From NCBI RefSeq assembly GCF_000497445.1, contig NZ_CM002285.1, positions 9,068,033 through 9,107,477 on the forward strand: a stretch of DNA of 39,445 nt, given 5' to 3'. Position numbers and translations under genes: made by a program. Numbering within the stretch: position 1 is the first letter of the stretch; each line of letters begins with the position of its first letter. The notes under the pieces were generated by a model. That model worked only from the letters and a program-made list of their open reading frames with translations, made no database searches and was not told the DNA's origin. Source of the DNA: Streptomyces roseochromogenus subsp. oscitans DS 12.976 (GTDB taxonomy: Bacteria > Actinomycetota > Actinomycetes > Streptomycetales > Streptomycetaceae). Positions 8,650 to 16,849 of this stretch are shown one piece after another.

Positions 8650-9858
8650 GTGTCGGACCCATCGCACGCGTCCTCCGGTCCCGACACCGCCGTCGACGAG
8701 AATCTGCTGGAAGAGCTGATCAGCGAGGCGCAGACGGCCCTGCCCTTCGAACTGCCCGACCTGGCCAACCGGTGCGCCTCGGCCCTCGGCCTGGACACCG
8801 CGTTGATCTACCTCGTCGACCTGCAGCAACAGCTGCTCATCCCACTCGACGAAGCCTTGGATTCGCTGCCGGTGGACCGCTCGTCGGCCGGCTGGGCGTA
8901 CCGCACGGTCTCCCCGCAGGTGGCCGCGGCCGATGACGGCCTGATCATCTGGATGCCGCTGGTCGACGGTTCGGAGCGGCTGGGCGTGCTGGCGGTACGG
9001 ACCGCCTCGCTCGACGAGATGCGGATGCGCCGCAGCCGGATGCTGGCCCATCTGTTCGCCATGCTGATCACCTCCAAGCGGGCTTACAGCGACTGGCTCG
9101 CCGCCCGCTCCCGCACCGCGCCCATGCAGTTGCCGGCCGAGATGCTGCGGGCTTTCCTGCCACCCCACACCGTCGGCAGCAGAAGGTGCGTCTCGACCGC
9201 GGTCCTGGAACCGGCGTACGACATCGCCGGCGACGCCTACGACCACTCGGTGGTCAAGAACGTGCTGCACACCATGATCCTCGACTCCATGGGGCACGAT
9301 CTGATCGCCGGCTTGACCACGTCGGTCGCCATGGCGGCGGCGCGCAACGCCCGCCGCGGCGGTGGCGGCCTGGCCGACGTCGTAGGCTCCGTCGACCGGG
9401 CGCTCGCCGAGTGGCTGCCCGACCACTTCTGCACCGGCGTGCTGTGCCGACTCGATGCCGAGACCGGGATGCTGCACTGGGTCAATTGCGGTCATCCGCC
9501 ACCGCTGCTCATCCGTGCCGAGCGGGTGCTCGCCGGGGCGCTGGACAGCCCCCCGCAGCCGCCGATCGGCCTGGCCGGCCCACTCGCCCCGGCAGCCCGG
9601 CAGGTCCACGAGACGAGACTGGAACCGGGTGACTGCGTCCTGCTCTACACCGACGGTGTCGTGGAGGCTCGCGACGCGGACGGTGCGGAGTTCGGCCTCG
9701 ACCGGTTCACCGACTTCATCATCCGCTCCCATGCCGCCGGCCAGCGCCCGGCCGAAGTGCTGCGGCTGCTCATCCACGCCATCCTCGATTACCAGCGCAA
9801 CCAACTGCGGGACGACGTGACCATCCTGCTCTTCGAATGGCGCCCGCAGCACCGGTGA
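8650..9858 (+). CDS. SpoIIE/PP2C-type serine phosphatase with N-terminal GAF-like domain
   Basis: Predicted PPM-family phosphatase of the SpoIIE/RsbU type, which normally dephosphorylates an anti-sigma-factor antagonist to switch on a sigma factor. The N-terminal ~190 residues (ELPDLANRCASALGLDTALIYLVDL... to MLITSKRAYSDWLAARS) look like a degenerate GAF sensor. The phosphatase domain follows: AYDIAGDAYDH in place of the common GGDWYD, MILDSMGHDLIAGL with the metal-binding Asp, VNCGHPPPLLI, VLLYTDGVVEARD and RDDVTILLFEW. GTG 8650 was chosen for GGAAGGGG (8634-8641) 8 nt upstream; ATG 8632 and GTG 8620 are in-frame alternatives. There is no HATPase domain, so its partner kinase is encoded elsewhere. 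It converges on the ABC importer operon. Confidence 0.88.
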   Translation: MSDPSHASSGPDTAVDENLLEELISEAQTALPFELPDLANRCASALGLDTALIYLVDLQQQLLIPLDEALDSLPVDRSSAGWAYRTVSPQVAAADDGLIIWMPLVDGSERLGVLAVRTASLDEMRMRRSRMLAHLFAMLITSKRAYSDWLAARSRTAPMQLPAEMLRAFLPPHTVGSRRCVSTAVLEPAYDIAGDAYDHSVVKNVLHTMILDSMGHDLIAGLTTSVAMAAARNARRGGGGLADVVGSVDRALAEWLPDHFCTGVLCRLDAETGMLHWVNCGHPPPLLIRAERVLAGALDSPPQPPIGLAGPLAPAARQVHETRLEPGDCVLLYTDGVVEARDADGAEFGLDRFTDFIIRSHAAGQRPAEVLRLLIHAILDYQRNQLRDDVTILLFEWRPQHR

Positions 9859-9928
9859 CGCGGTATTGCGCTTGAAACCGACGACCCGCGGTCGCCCGGA
9901 AGAGCGGCCCTCGCGCGCGACGTCTCTG

Positions 9929-11092
9929 TCACTTGCCCCAGATCTTCCGGTACGCCTCTCGGTAGCCCGAGGGGTCCCAAGCGGTGGCCCCATCGCTGTT
10001 GGCCGCTGTGGAGATGTGCACGGGCGCGACATAACCGCTGGCCGGACGGCCGGAGAAGGCACGGTTGAACTCGTCGAGGATCTGCCAGCCCTGCAGCGAC
10101 AGCGGTTCGGGGACGGTGGCCGCCTGGTACTGCTCGCTGTTGATGCGCTGGAACGCGGACGGGTCGCCGTCGCCGGCGCCGATGTTGAAGGGCGGGCCGG
10201 AGCCTTTCTCCCCGGCCGAGCGGAAGGCGGGGGCGGCGTCGGCGAAGTACAGGTCGTTGATCGCGACGGAGTAGGTCCACCGGCTCCCGAAGCGGGAGAG
10301 AAGGACGGAGACCTCCCTGGGGGTACGGCTGCTCGCGTCCGGGATCGGGATGTTCTCGTACGCCAGCATCCGCACGCCTGCACAGGCGGCCAGCCCCTTC
10401 CTGATCAGCTCGGACTTGTGCTTGGCGAAGGGGATCGAGGCGTCGGTGAAGAGGACGACCCCGGCATCGCCGTGGGAGCGTGAGATGACCCACTGCGCGC
10501 TGATCGCGGCGACCTCGTCGACGTTGGTGGTGACGTTGGTGAAGAGCCTGGGTTTCACGCTGGGGCCGGGGGATGCGACCGCGTGCCAGCCGATCAGCGG
10601 GATGCGCGCGGCGGTGGCCGACGCGACTTGCTGGGAGGTGGAGTTGGGGTCGAAACCGCCGATGACGATGCCCGAGGGCCTGAGTGCGACCGCCTCGCTC
10701 AGCGCCGCCTGGATGCCGGCGGGGGTGCCCTCGCCGTCGATCACCCGGACGTTCCAGCCGATGACCCTCGCGGCCTCCTTCACGCCCTGCGCGACGCCCG
10801 CGACTCCTGGGTTGGTCATCGTCTGCGCGACGTAGACGATCGTCTTGCCGGACACCGCCGCGGAGCCACTGGTCGGCCCGTTCCAGGGGATCTCGGACTT
10901 CTCCGCCCGGGCGACGGCGGTCTGGGCCCTGGCCTGGGCGGCGGGGCAGCCGCCCGGACCGGCGGTGGAGACCCCGGGGCCGTTCGACGAGCCGCGTTCG
11001 CACCCTGCCAGGGCGCTCGCCGCTGCCAGCAGGGCGAGGGAGACGGATCGCACCTTGACGATGCCGGGGAGGGCCTTGCGGTTGCGGTGCAC
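9929..11092 (-). CDS. Sugar ABC transporter substrate-binding lipoprotein
   Basis: Extracellular solute-binding lipoprotein of the ribose/galactose type (Peripla_BP_4 group), delivering a sugar to the permease encoded just upstream. GTG start at 11092 with GAGGAG 6 nt before it. The N-terminus is a lipoprotein signal with lipobox LAGC (about residues 27-30). The body alternates beta strands and helices as in type I binding proteins: KTIVYVAQTMTNPGVAGVAQGVKEAA, GIVIGGFDPNS, IPLIGWHA, DAGVVLFTD, YSVAINDLYFADAAPAF and GWQILDEFNRAF. It is the last gene of a three-gene leftward operon (ATPase, permease, binding protein), 66 bp after the permease. The ligand cannot be read from sequence; no sugar kinase or isomerase lies nearby. 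Confidence 0.88.
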   Translation of the reverse strand: MHRNRKALPGIVKVRSVSLALLAAASALAGCERGSSNGPGVSTAGPGGCPAAQARAQTAVARAEKSEIPWNGPTSGSAAVSGKTIVYVAQTMTNPGVAGVAQGVKEAARVIGWNVRVIDGEGTPAGIQAALSEAVALRPSGIVIGGFDPNSTSQQVASATAARIPLIGWHAVASPGPSVKPRLFTNVTTNVDEVAAISAQWVISRSHGDAGVVLFTDASIPFAKHKSELIRKGLAACAGVRMLAYENIPIPDASSRTPREVSVLLSRFGSRWTYSVAINDLYFADAAPAFRSAGEKGSGPPFNIGAGDGDPSAFQRINSEQYQAATVPEPLSLQGWQILDEFNRAFSGRPASGYVAPVHISTAANSDGATAWDPSGYREAYRKIWGK

Positions 11093-11158
11093 GGGAGCTC
11101 CTCGCCGAGGAATGAGGGTGACGCGGCCGGAGGGGGACGTGGAGAGCCGTGGCGTGGG

Positions 11159-12253
11159 TCAGGGAGGGGTGCCGGCCGTGCCACCGTCCGGTGCCGAGGA
11201 TGACGGCTCCGGGGGCGGGGTATGCGCGTCACGTGACGCGCCCGCCCCGGCGCGCAGGCGGCGGGCGGAGTAGCCGGCCAGGCCTACGGCGAGAAGGAGG
11301 GTGCCGCCGTGGAACAGGGGGATCGTCCAGAAGTCGGCGCCCATCTGGCCGATCCCGGTGAGGCCGACGGCGAGCACGGCGACGGCGACGAGCGTTCCCA
11401 GGGCGTTGGGGCGGCCGGGTTTCACCGCGGTGGAGCCGAGGAGAGCGCCGACGAACGCGGGCAGCAGATAGTCGAGGCCGACGCTGGGATTGCCGATCTG
11501 CTGCTGGGCCGCGAGCAGCACACCGGCGAAGCCGACGAGCAGTCCCGATGCGGTGAACGCGTAGACGGTGTACCTGCGGGTCGGAATGCCGACCAGGTCG
11601 GCGGCGCGCGGGTTCGAGCCGACGACGTAGAGGTACCGGCCGAGCGGAAGCCGCTCCAGCACCAGCCAGAGCGCGATGGCGAGGGCGAGCACGTAGAAGG
11701 CGGGAACCGGAAGGCCGAGGAACCTGGAGTCGTAGAGATCGGTGAAGGCGGCGGGGAGACCCTGCGGGCCGGGGACGATCCGTCCGCCGCCGGTGACCCA
11801 GCCGGTCACGGCGTACATCATGCCGCCCGTCCCGAGGGTGGCGATGAAGGAGTCGATCCGGCCGAACTCCACGACGACACCGTTGAGGGCGCCCACGACC
11901 ACCCCTCCGGCGATCACCACGAGGCAGGCCCACGGCCAGGGCCACCGCTCGTTGACGATGAGGTGCATCACCATGACGTGCGCCAGGCCGAGACCATAGC
12001 CGATGGAGAGGTCGAACGCGCCGGTCACGATGGGGACGGTGGCGGCGAGCGCGAGGACGGCGGGGATCGACTGGTCGGACAGGGTCGAGTCGACCGTGTC
12101 CCGCGTGGGAAATGTGCGCGGCAAGAGGAGGGAGAAGACCAGGAAGAGCAGAGCGGTGAGGGCCAGGAGGCCGTAGGTACTGACGAGTTGTCCGGCGTGG
12201 CCCCGTCGGTGCTGCCGGGACGGGGACGTGGAGGACGGGGGCGAGGCGCTCAT
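11159..12253 (-). CDS. Sugar ABC transporter permease (RbsC-like)
   Basis: Inner-membrane permease of the ribose-type ABC importer family (BPD_transp_2). The 364-residue product has a variable N-terminus (SASPPSSTSPSRQ) and about ten hydrophobic segments. Family cues are LALAATVPIVTGAFDLSIGY (the conserved TGGIDLS-like loop, here TGAFDLS), GALNGVVVEFGRIDSFIATLGT, GSNPRAADLVGIPTRRY, AFTASGLLVGFAGVLLAAQ and LLPAFVGALLGSTAV. Its ATG overlaps the stop of the ATPase gene by 4 bp (ATGA), showing translational coupling. The same frame is open further upstream but lies inside the ATPase gene, so I reject a longer start. Confidence 0.9.
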   Translation of the reverse strand: MSASPPSSTSPSRQHRRGHAGQLVSTYGLLALTALLFLVFSLLLPRTFPTRDTVDSTLSDQSIPAVLALAATVPIVTGAFDLSIGYGLGLAHVMVMHLIVNERWPWPWACLVVIAGGVVVGALNGVVVEFGRIDSFIATLGTGGMMYAVTGWVTGGGRIVPGPQGLPAAFTDLYDSRFLGLPVPAFYVLALAIALWLVLERLPLGRYLYVVGSNPRAADLVGIPTRRYTVYAFTASGLLVGFAGVLLAAQQQIGNPSVGLDYLLPAFVGALLGSTAVKPGRPNALGTLVAVAVLAVGLTGIGQMGADFWTIPLFHGGTLLLAVGLAGYSARRLRAGAGASRDAHTPPPEPSSSAPDGGTAGTPP

Positions 12254-13779
12254 GAGGTGGTCGCGGTTCCGGAGGGGGGCATGGCCGAGGCCGCCCGGGT
12301 CAGCCCGGCGACCGTGAGGGCCGGACCGCTCAGCTCGGCCGTCACGGACCCGTGGACGAACACCAGGGCGCGCCGGCACACGCCCGCGATCTCCTCGAAG
12401 TCCGTGGAGACGAGCAGCACCGCGAGGCCGGTGGCCAGTGCCTCGTCGAGCAGGCGGTAGATGGCGGCCTTGGCTCCGACGTCCACACTCGCGGTCGGTT
12501 CCTCCAGGATCAGCAGGCGCAGGCTCACCCGGAGCCACCGGCCGATCATGACCTTCTGCTGGTTTCCGCCGGACAGCGTGCCGATGGGGGCCTCGCTGTC
12601 ACGGGGACGCACCGAGAACCGTTCGATCAGGCGGGCGGCCTCGGCGCGTTCACGGCGGGGGGCGATCCAGTGCAGCGCCGGCAGGCCCCCGGCGCGCGGG
12701 TTGGCCAGGAGGTTCTCCCGTACGGTCAGCTCGGCGGCGCAGCCCTCGCGCTGTCGGTCCCCGGGCACGAAGCCGACACCGAGACGAACGGCGTGGGCGA
12801 CCGTGCGGGGCCGGTACGGCCGGCCGCCGAGGAGTGCCCGGCCGTCGAGGAAGGGCCGGGCACCGGCGAGAGCTCGGCCCAGGTCCATGTGCCCGGCGCC
12901 GGAGAGGCCCACCAGGCCGAGCACCTCGCCGGCTCTGAGTTCCAGGCCGACCGGTCCCGCGCCGGCGGTCCGTACGGCGTCGAGGGCCAGGAGCGCCGGG
13001 CCGTCGGCGGGGACGGTGGCGGGGCGGTAGTGCGCCGGTTCGTCGCCGACGATGTCTTGCACCAGACGGGCGGGGCTGTGGCCCGCCAGGGTGCCGTGGC
13101 TGACGAGGCGGCCGTCGCGCAGGACGGCGAAGGCGTCGGCGACCTTGTACACCTCGTCCAGACGGTGGCTGACGTAGAGGAGGCCATGCCCCTGGTCGCG
13201 CAGGGCGCGCAGCACGTGGAAGAGCCGGGTGCAGTCCGTTGCGGGCAGGCGCGCGGTCGGCTCGTCGAGGACGATGAGTTTCGCCTGGGCGGCCAGGGCT
13301 CGGGCGATGGCGACCAGTGAGCGCTCGGCGGGGGAGAGGCGGGCGATCGGCGTGGCGGGGTCGAGGTGCCCGGCGATGATCCGCAGCGCGCCGGTGCAGC
13401 GCTCCCGGGTGCGCTGCCAGGAGATGAGTCCGGCCCGGCGCTGATATCCGGTGCTCAGGGCGATGTTCTCGGCGACCGTCATCCACTCCACGAGGCCGAG
13501 GTCCTGGTGGATGAAGGACATGGCGCGGGAGGCGGCATGACTCCCGAGCGGGTGCCCGTCCACCGTGACCTGTCCCGCGTCGGCGTGGTGGACGCCGGCG
13601 AGCACCTTGATGAGTGTGGACTTTCCGGCTCCGTTGGGGCCGAGGAGGGCGAGGACGCTGCCCGCGTGGACGTCGAGGTCGACCCCGTCCAGGGCGAGGG
13701 TCCCGCCGAACCGCTTGGCCAGCCCGCGGATGCGGACCAGCGGTTCCGTGGAGGTGTCGGGAGGGTCGTGCACGGACAT
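12250..13779 (-). CDS. Sugar ABC transporter ATP-binding protein, two nucleotide-binding domains (RbsA/MglA-like)
   Basis: Cytoplasmic ATPase powering the sugar importer; 509 residues in two tandem ABC domains, the normal size for RbsA/MglA. Domain 1 (about 10-245) has Walker A GPNGAGKST, a divergent signature LSPAERS and Walker B LIVLDEPTARLP. Domain 2 (about 260-505) has the degenerate Walker A typical of this family (GLVGLSGAGHMDLGRAL), signature LSGGNQQKV and LLILEEPTASVDVGA. First gene of the leftward operon. Upstream, between this start and the stop of the preceding phosphatase gene, lies the AT-rich element at 13849-13874, also found before that phosphatase. The ATG at 13779 is clear and the first residues (SVHDPPDTSTEPLVRIRGL) lead straight into the domain. 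Confidence 0.92.
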   Translation of the reverse strand: MSVHDPPDTSTEPLVRIRGLAKRFGGTLALDGVDLDVHAGSVLALLGPNGAGKSTLIKVLAGVHHADAGQVTVDGHPLGSHAASRAMSFIHQDLGLVEWMTVAENIALSTGYQRRAGLISWQRTRERCTGALRIIAGHLDPATPIARLSPAERSLVAIARALAAQAKLIVLDEPTARLPATDCTRLFHVLRALRDQGHGLLYVSHRLDEVYKVADAFAVLRDGRLVSHGTLAGHSPARLVQDIVGDEPAHYRPATVPADGPALLALDAVRTAGAGPVGLELRAGEVLGLVGLSGAGHMDLGRALAGARPFLDGRALLGGRPYRPRTVAHAVRLGVGFVPGDRQREGCAAELTVRENLLANPRAGGLPALHWIAPRRERAEAARLIERFSVRPRDSEAPIGTLSGGNQQKVMIGRWLRVSLRLLILEEPTASVDVGAKAAIYRLLDEALATGLAVLLVSTDFEEIAGVCRRALVFVHGSVTAELSGPALTVAGLTRAASAMPPSGTATTS

Positions 13780-13848
13780 CTCCGAAGGTCGGCCTGGCGA
13801 GTCTTTCCCGACTGTTCGCCCTTGATCCTAGTGGGCCGATCCATGGCA

Positions 13849-13874
13849 TTTTGGATATTTCCTGCTTTATATGA
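13849..13874 (-). promoter_or_regulatory. AT-rich upstream element, copy A (before the sugar ABC operon)
   Basis: An AT-rich island in very GC-rich surroundings. On the forward strand it runs TTTTGGATATTTCCTG then CTTTATATGA. It is 21/26 identical to 16753-16778 and lies 69 nt upstream of the ATPase start. Probably a shared promoter or activator/repressor site; the exact role is not readable. Confidence 0.5.
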
Positions 13875-13903
13875 CCCCAATGGGTCAGCGGCGCCAGCCG
13901 GCC

Positions 13904-16738
13904 TCAGATGCCGTCGAGGCCGCATTCGGCCCAGATGACCTTGCCCTGAGGCAGGTAGCGCGTACCCCAGCTCTGTGCCAGCTGGGCGACGAGGAACAGG
14001 CCCCGGCCGCCCTCGTCAGTGCTGGCCGCCCGGCGCAGGTGCGGGGCGGTGTTGCTGGCGTCGGAGACCTCGCAGATCAGGGTGCGGCCGTGGAGCAGCC
14101 GTACATGGACGGGTCCGGAACCGTGCCGGATGGCGTTGGTGACCAGCTCGCTGAGGATCAGCTCCGCGGCGAACGCGGCTTCGCCGAGTCCCCAGTCGGC
14201 CAGCTGACGCACGGCGCAGGCGCGGACTTCGCCGACGAGGGCCGGGTCGGCCTGGAGGTCCCAGGAGGCGATCCGGTCGGTGTCCAGGGCGTGGGTGCGG
14301 GCTACGAGCAGGGCGATGTCGTCGCCGGGGTGGGCGGGCGCCACGGTGTTCAGGACCACCTGGCAGGTCTCCTCGGGCGTGCGTTCCGGGTGGGCCAGGG
14401 CCTCGCGCAACTGGTCGAGGACCCCGTCGACGTCGCGGTAGCGGTCCTCGATGAGTCCGTCGGTGTAGAGGACGAGCTGGCTGCCCTCGGGGAGGTCCAG
14501 CTCGACGGCTTCGAAGGGCAGGCCCCCGAGGCCGAGAGGAGGCCCGGCGGGCAGTTCGGGGAAGGACACCGTGCCGTCGGGGCGGACCAGCGCGGGGGGA
14601 GGATGCCCGGCGCGGGCCATGGTGCACTGCTGGGTGGTCGGGTCGTAGATGGCGTACAGGCAGGTCGCGCCGATGATGTCCGCTTCGTCGGCGGCTGGGT
14701 CCTCCCGGTCCAGGCGTCCGACCAGATTGTCGAGGTGAGTGAGGACCTCGTCCGGGGAGAAGTCGAGTTCGGCGAAGCTGCGTGCGGCGGTGCGCAGCCG
14801 TCCCATGGTGGCGGCGGAGAGCATGCCGTGGCCGACGACGTCCCCGACCATGAGGCCCACACGGGTGCCGGAGAGGGGGATGACGTCGTACCAGTCCCCG
14901 CCCACGTCGGATTCGGCGGGCAGGTAGCGGTGGGCGACCTCGACGGCGTCCTGGTCGGGCAGCCCCTGGGGGAGCAGGCTGCGCTGCAGCGCCAGGACCA
15001 TGGCGCGTTCACGTGTGTAGCGCCGGGCGTTGTCGATGGACAGGGCGGCACGGGTGGCGAGTTCCTGGGCCAGCGAACGGTCGTCGTCGCCGAAGGGGGC
15101 GCTGTGCTGTCCGCGGTAGAAGGCGGCGACGCCCAGGACGACACCGCGGGCCACCAGAGGGGCCGCGACGAGAGAGCGAACGTGAGCCAGCAGCTCCTCG
15201 GAGTGCTCGGGGTCGTGGGCGAGCCAGCCCGCGGCGACGCTGAGGTCCGGTTCCAGCACCGCCTCCCCGCTGGTCAGACAGCGCAGCTGCGGCGTGGCCG
15301 GGCCGTAGTCGACCTGCTTGCCGACCGGGTGGAAGGGGCAGTCGTCACGGATGCCGTGGACGACCGTACGGCGCAGGTCGCCGTGCGGGTCGCTGGACTC
15401 CTCTCCGCGCAGTGCGGCCTCGGGCAGGTCGATCGTGACGTAGTCGGCGAGTCGGGTCACCGCCGTCTCGGCCAGTTCCTGGGCGGTGCGGCGCACGTCC
15501 AGGGTGGTGCCGATACGCGTACTGGCCTCGGACAGCAGCTCCAGGCGGCGTCGTGCGGCGAGGGCGTACCGTCCCACCTCCGGCTCCCCCACGAGCAGCA
15601 GCCCTCTCGACGGCCGCGTGGAGGAAGGACGGGTGTCTCCCGCTCCGACGACGGTGACGCCCTTGTTGCCCACGGCCACCTGGCCGGGTGCTCCGACGGC
15701 GACGGACCCGGACGGCAGGACGTCACGGGAGGCGGCAGGCTCGGCGGGGGAGCCCGGCAACTCCTCGGTCTGCCGCGGGGTGATGAGGGGATCCGGTGGT
15801 GCGGGGCCGGGCAGGACGGCCTCGATGGCCAGGCCCTGCACCCCGGTGGCACTCGTCATCGGACGGCTCAGCAGCGTGATACACCGTCCGTCGGACAGGG
15901 GGACGCGGACAGCGGCCCGCTGCGCGCAGGAGATCAACTCGGTGGCTTTCTCCATGAGGAGCGCATGGTCACGGGGGTGCTGTCCGAGAGCCAGTTCGTC
16001 CAGCCCCATGGTGTGGTGACGGCCGACGACGGCTTCGGCTTCGGTGTCCAGGTAGGCCCGCAGCAGAGCGCGCTCGCGTGCGGAACTGTGGCTCAGCAGC
16101 CGCCGTTCGATGGCTCGAGCCGCCTTGCGTATCACGGTGGCCAGCGCGGGATGGTCGAAGCTGCGCGGATATCCGAAACACAGGACGCCCTCGATACGGC
16201 CGCTGAGCGGGTCGCGGACCGGAAGCGCGCGGCAGGCGCTTCCCTGAGAGCGCTCGGCGAAGTGCTCGGCACCGTAGACCCGGATGAGCTGCCGCTCCGC
16301 CAACGCGAGACCGATGCCGTTCGTGCCGGCGACCTGCTCGGAGAATACGAACCCCGGCACGCGCTGGATCGCCGGGAGGCTTCTCGCCAGGGACGGCTCT
16401 CCGAAACGACGCAGGAGGACCGTTCCACGCGCGTCGGCGACGCAGATGTTCATCTGACTGCCGGCGAAGCTGTACTGCAGCCGGTCGAGCACCGGCACGG
16501 CCGCGCGGATGATCCGTGCGTCCGTATCGAAATCCTCTTCGAAGGGGAGGTCGGACTGGTCCGGCGAGAGCCCGAGGGACCGGCAGCGCTGCCAGGAATT
16601 CGAGATGGGTGTGCGCACGCCCGCTTCGACCGGCTCACCCTCCAGAAATCGCTCACGCGAACGTACGGGCCCCGTGCCGTCTGGCGCACGTCCCGTCGGT
16701 GTCGGTGCCCCGCCGAACCGAACCACCCTTCGCCTCAC
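13904..16738 (-). CDS. Multidomain regulator: AcoR-type GAF, second GAF, SpoIIE phosphatase, HATPase anti-sigma kinase
   Basis: A 944-residue cytoplasmic regulator that joins a serine phosphatase and an anti-sigma-factor-type kinase in one chain. Residues about 45-220 match the sensor domain of AcoR/DhaR-type activators (ISNSWQRCRSLGL, GFVFSEQVAGTNGIGLAL, SACRALPVRDPLSGRIEGVL). A second GAF lies at about 400-585 (LLSEASTRIGTTLDV to ATRAALSIDNARRY). The PP2C domain (about 600-815) is complete: GGDWYDVIPL, GLMVGDVVGHG, ARAGHPPPALV, VLYTDGLIEDR and GDDIALLVART. The HATPase domain (about 825-944) has its N box (ILSELVTNAIRHGSG) and G box (DEGGRGLFLVAQLAQSWG). The GTG at 16738 leaves only 14 nt to the AT-rich element at 16753-16778, so the true start may lie further in. 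It likely senses a small metabolite and controls a sigma factor. Confidence 0.9.
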   Translation of the reverse strand: MRRRVVRFGGAPTPTGRAPDGTGPVRSRERFLEGEPVEAGVRTPISNSWQRCRSLGLSPDQSDLPFEEDFDTDARIIRAAVPVLDRLQYSFAGSQMNICVADARGTVLLRRFGEPSLARSLPAIQRVPGFVFSEQVAGTNGIGLALAERQLIRVYGAEHFAERSQGSACRALPVRDPLSGRIEGVLCFGYPRSFDHPALATVIRKAARAIERRLLSHSSARERALLRAYLDTEAEAVVGRHHTMGLDELALGQHPRDHALLMEKATELISCAQRAAVRVPLSDGRCITLLSRPMTSATGVQGLAIEAVLPGPAPPDPLITPRQTEELPGSPAEPAASRDVLPSGSVAVGAPGQVAVGNKGVTVVGAGDTRPSSTRPSRGLLLVGEPEVGRYALAARRRLELLSEASTRIGTTLDVRRTAQELAETAVTRLADYVTIDLPEAALRGEESSDPHGDLRRTVVHGIRDDCPFHPVGKQVDYGPATPQLRCLTSGEAVLEPDLSVAAGWLAHDPEHSEELLAHVRSLVAAPLVARGVVLGVAAFYRGQHSAPFGDDDRSLAQELATRAALSIDNARRYTRERAMVLALQRSLLPQGLPDQDAVEVAHRYLPAESDVGGDWYDVIPLSGTRVGLMVGDVVGHGMLSAATMGRLRTAARSFAELDFSPDEVLTHLDNLVGRLDREDPAADEADIIGATCLYAIYDPTTQQCTMARAGHPPPALVRPDGTVSFPELPAGPPLGLGGLPFEAVELDLPEGSQLVLYTDGLIEDRYRDVDGVLDQLREALAHPERTPEETCQVVLNTVAPAHPGDDIALLVARTHALDTDRIASWDLQADPALVGEVRACAVRQLADWGLGEAAFAAELILSELVTNAIRHGSGPVHVRLLHGRTLICEVSDASNTAPHLRRAASTDEGGRGLFLVAQLAQSWGTRYLPQGKVIWAECGLDGI

Positions 16739-16752
16739 TCGCGATAGTCCGT

Positions 16753-16778
16753 TTTTGGAAATTACCTGTCATATATGA
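16753..16778 (-). promoter_or_regulatory. AT-rich upstream element, copy B (before the multidomain phosphatase gene)
   Basis: Second copy of the 26-bp element: forward strand TTTTGGAAATTACCTG then TCATATATGA, where the last ten bases are a perfect palindrome. It differs from copy A (13849-13874) at five positions. It ends 14 nt before the annotated GTG of the phosphatase gene, so it overlaps that gene's promoter or leader. Confidence 0.5.
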
Positions 16779-16849
16779 GAATACGAAGTTTGGGGGCATT
16801 GGTCATGATGCGGCAGATTCATCATGTACATGACCGGTCGGGCCGGTTG

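Noticed and set aside
13873..13886. GACCC-CAAT-GGGTC as a terminator of the multidomain phosphatase gene
   Set aside because: The stem is only 5 bp and overlaps the AT-rich element; too weak to call.
13871..16747. A 958-codon forward open frame
   Set aside because: It is the antisense shadow of the multidomain phosphatase gene on the reverse strand; its translation is Gly/Val/Arg-rich with no domains, while the reverse frame has complete GAF, PP2C and HATPase motifs.
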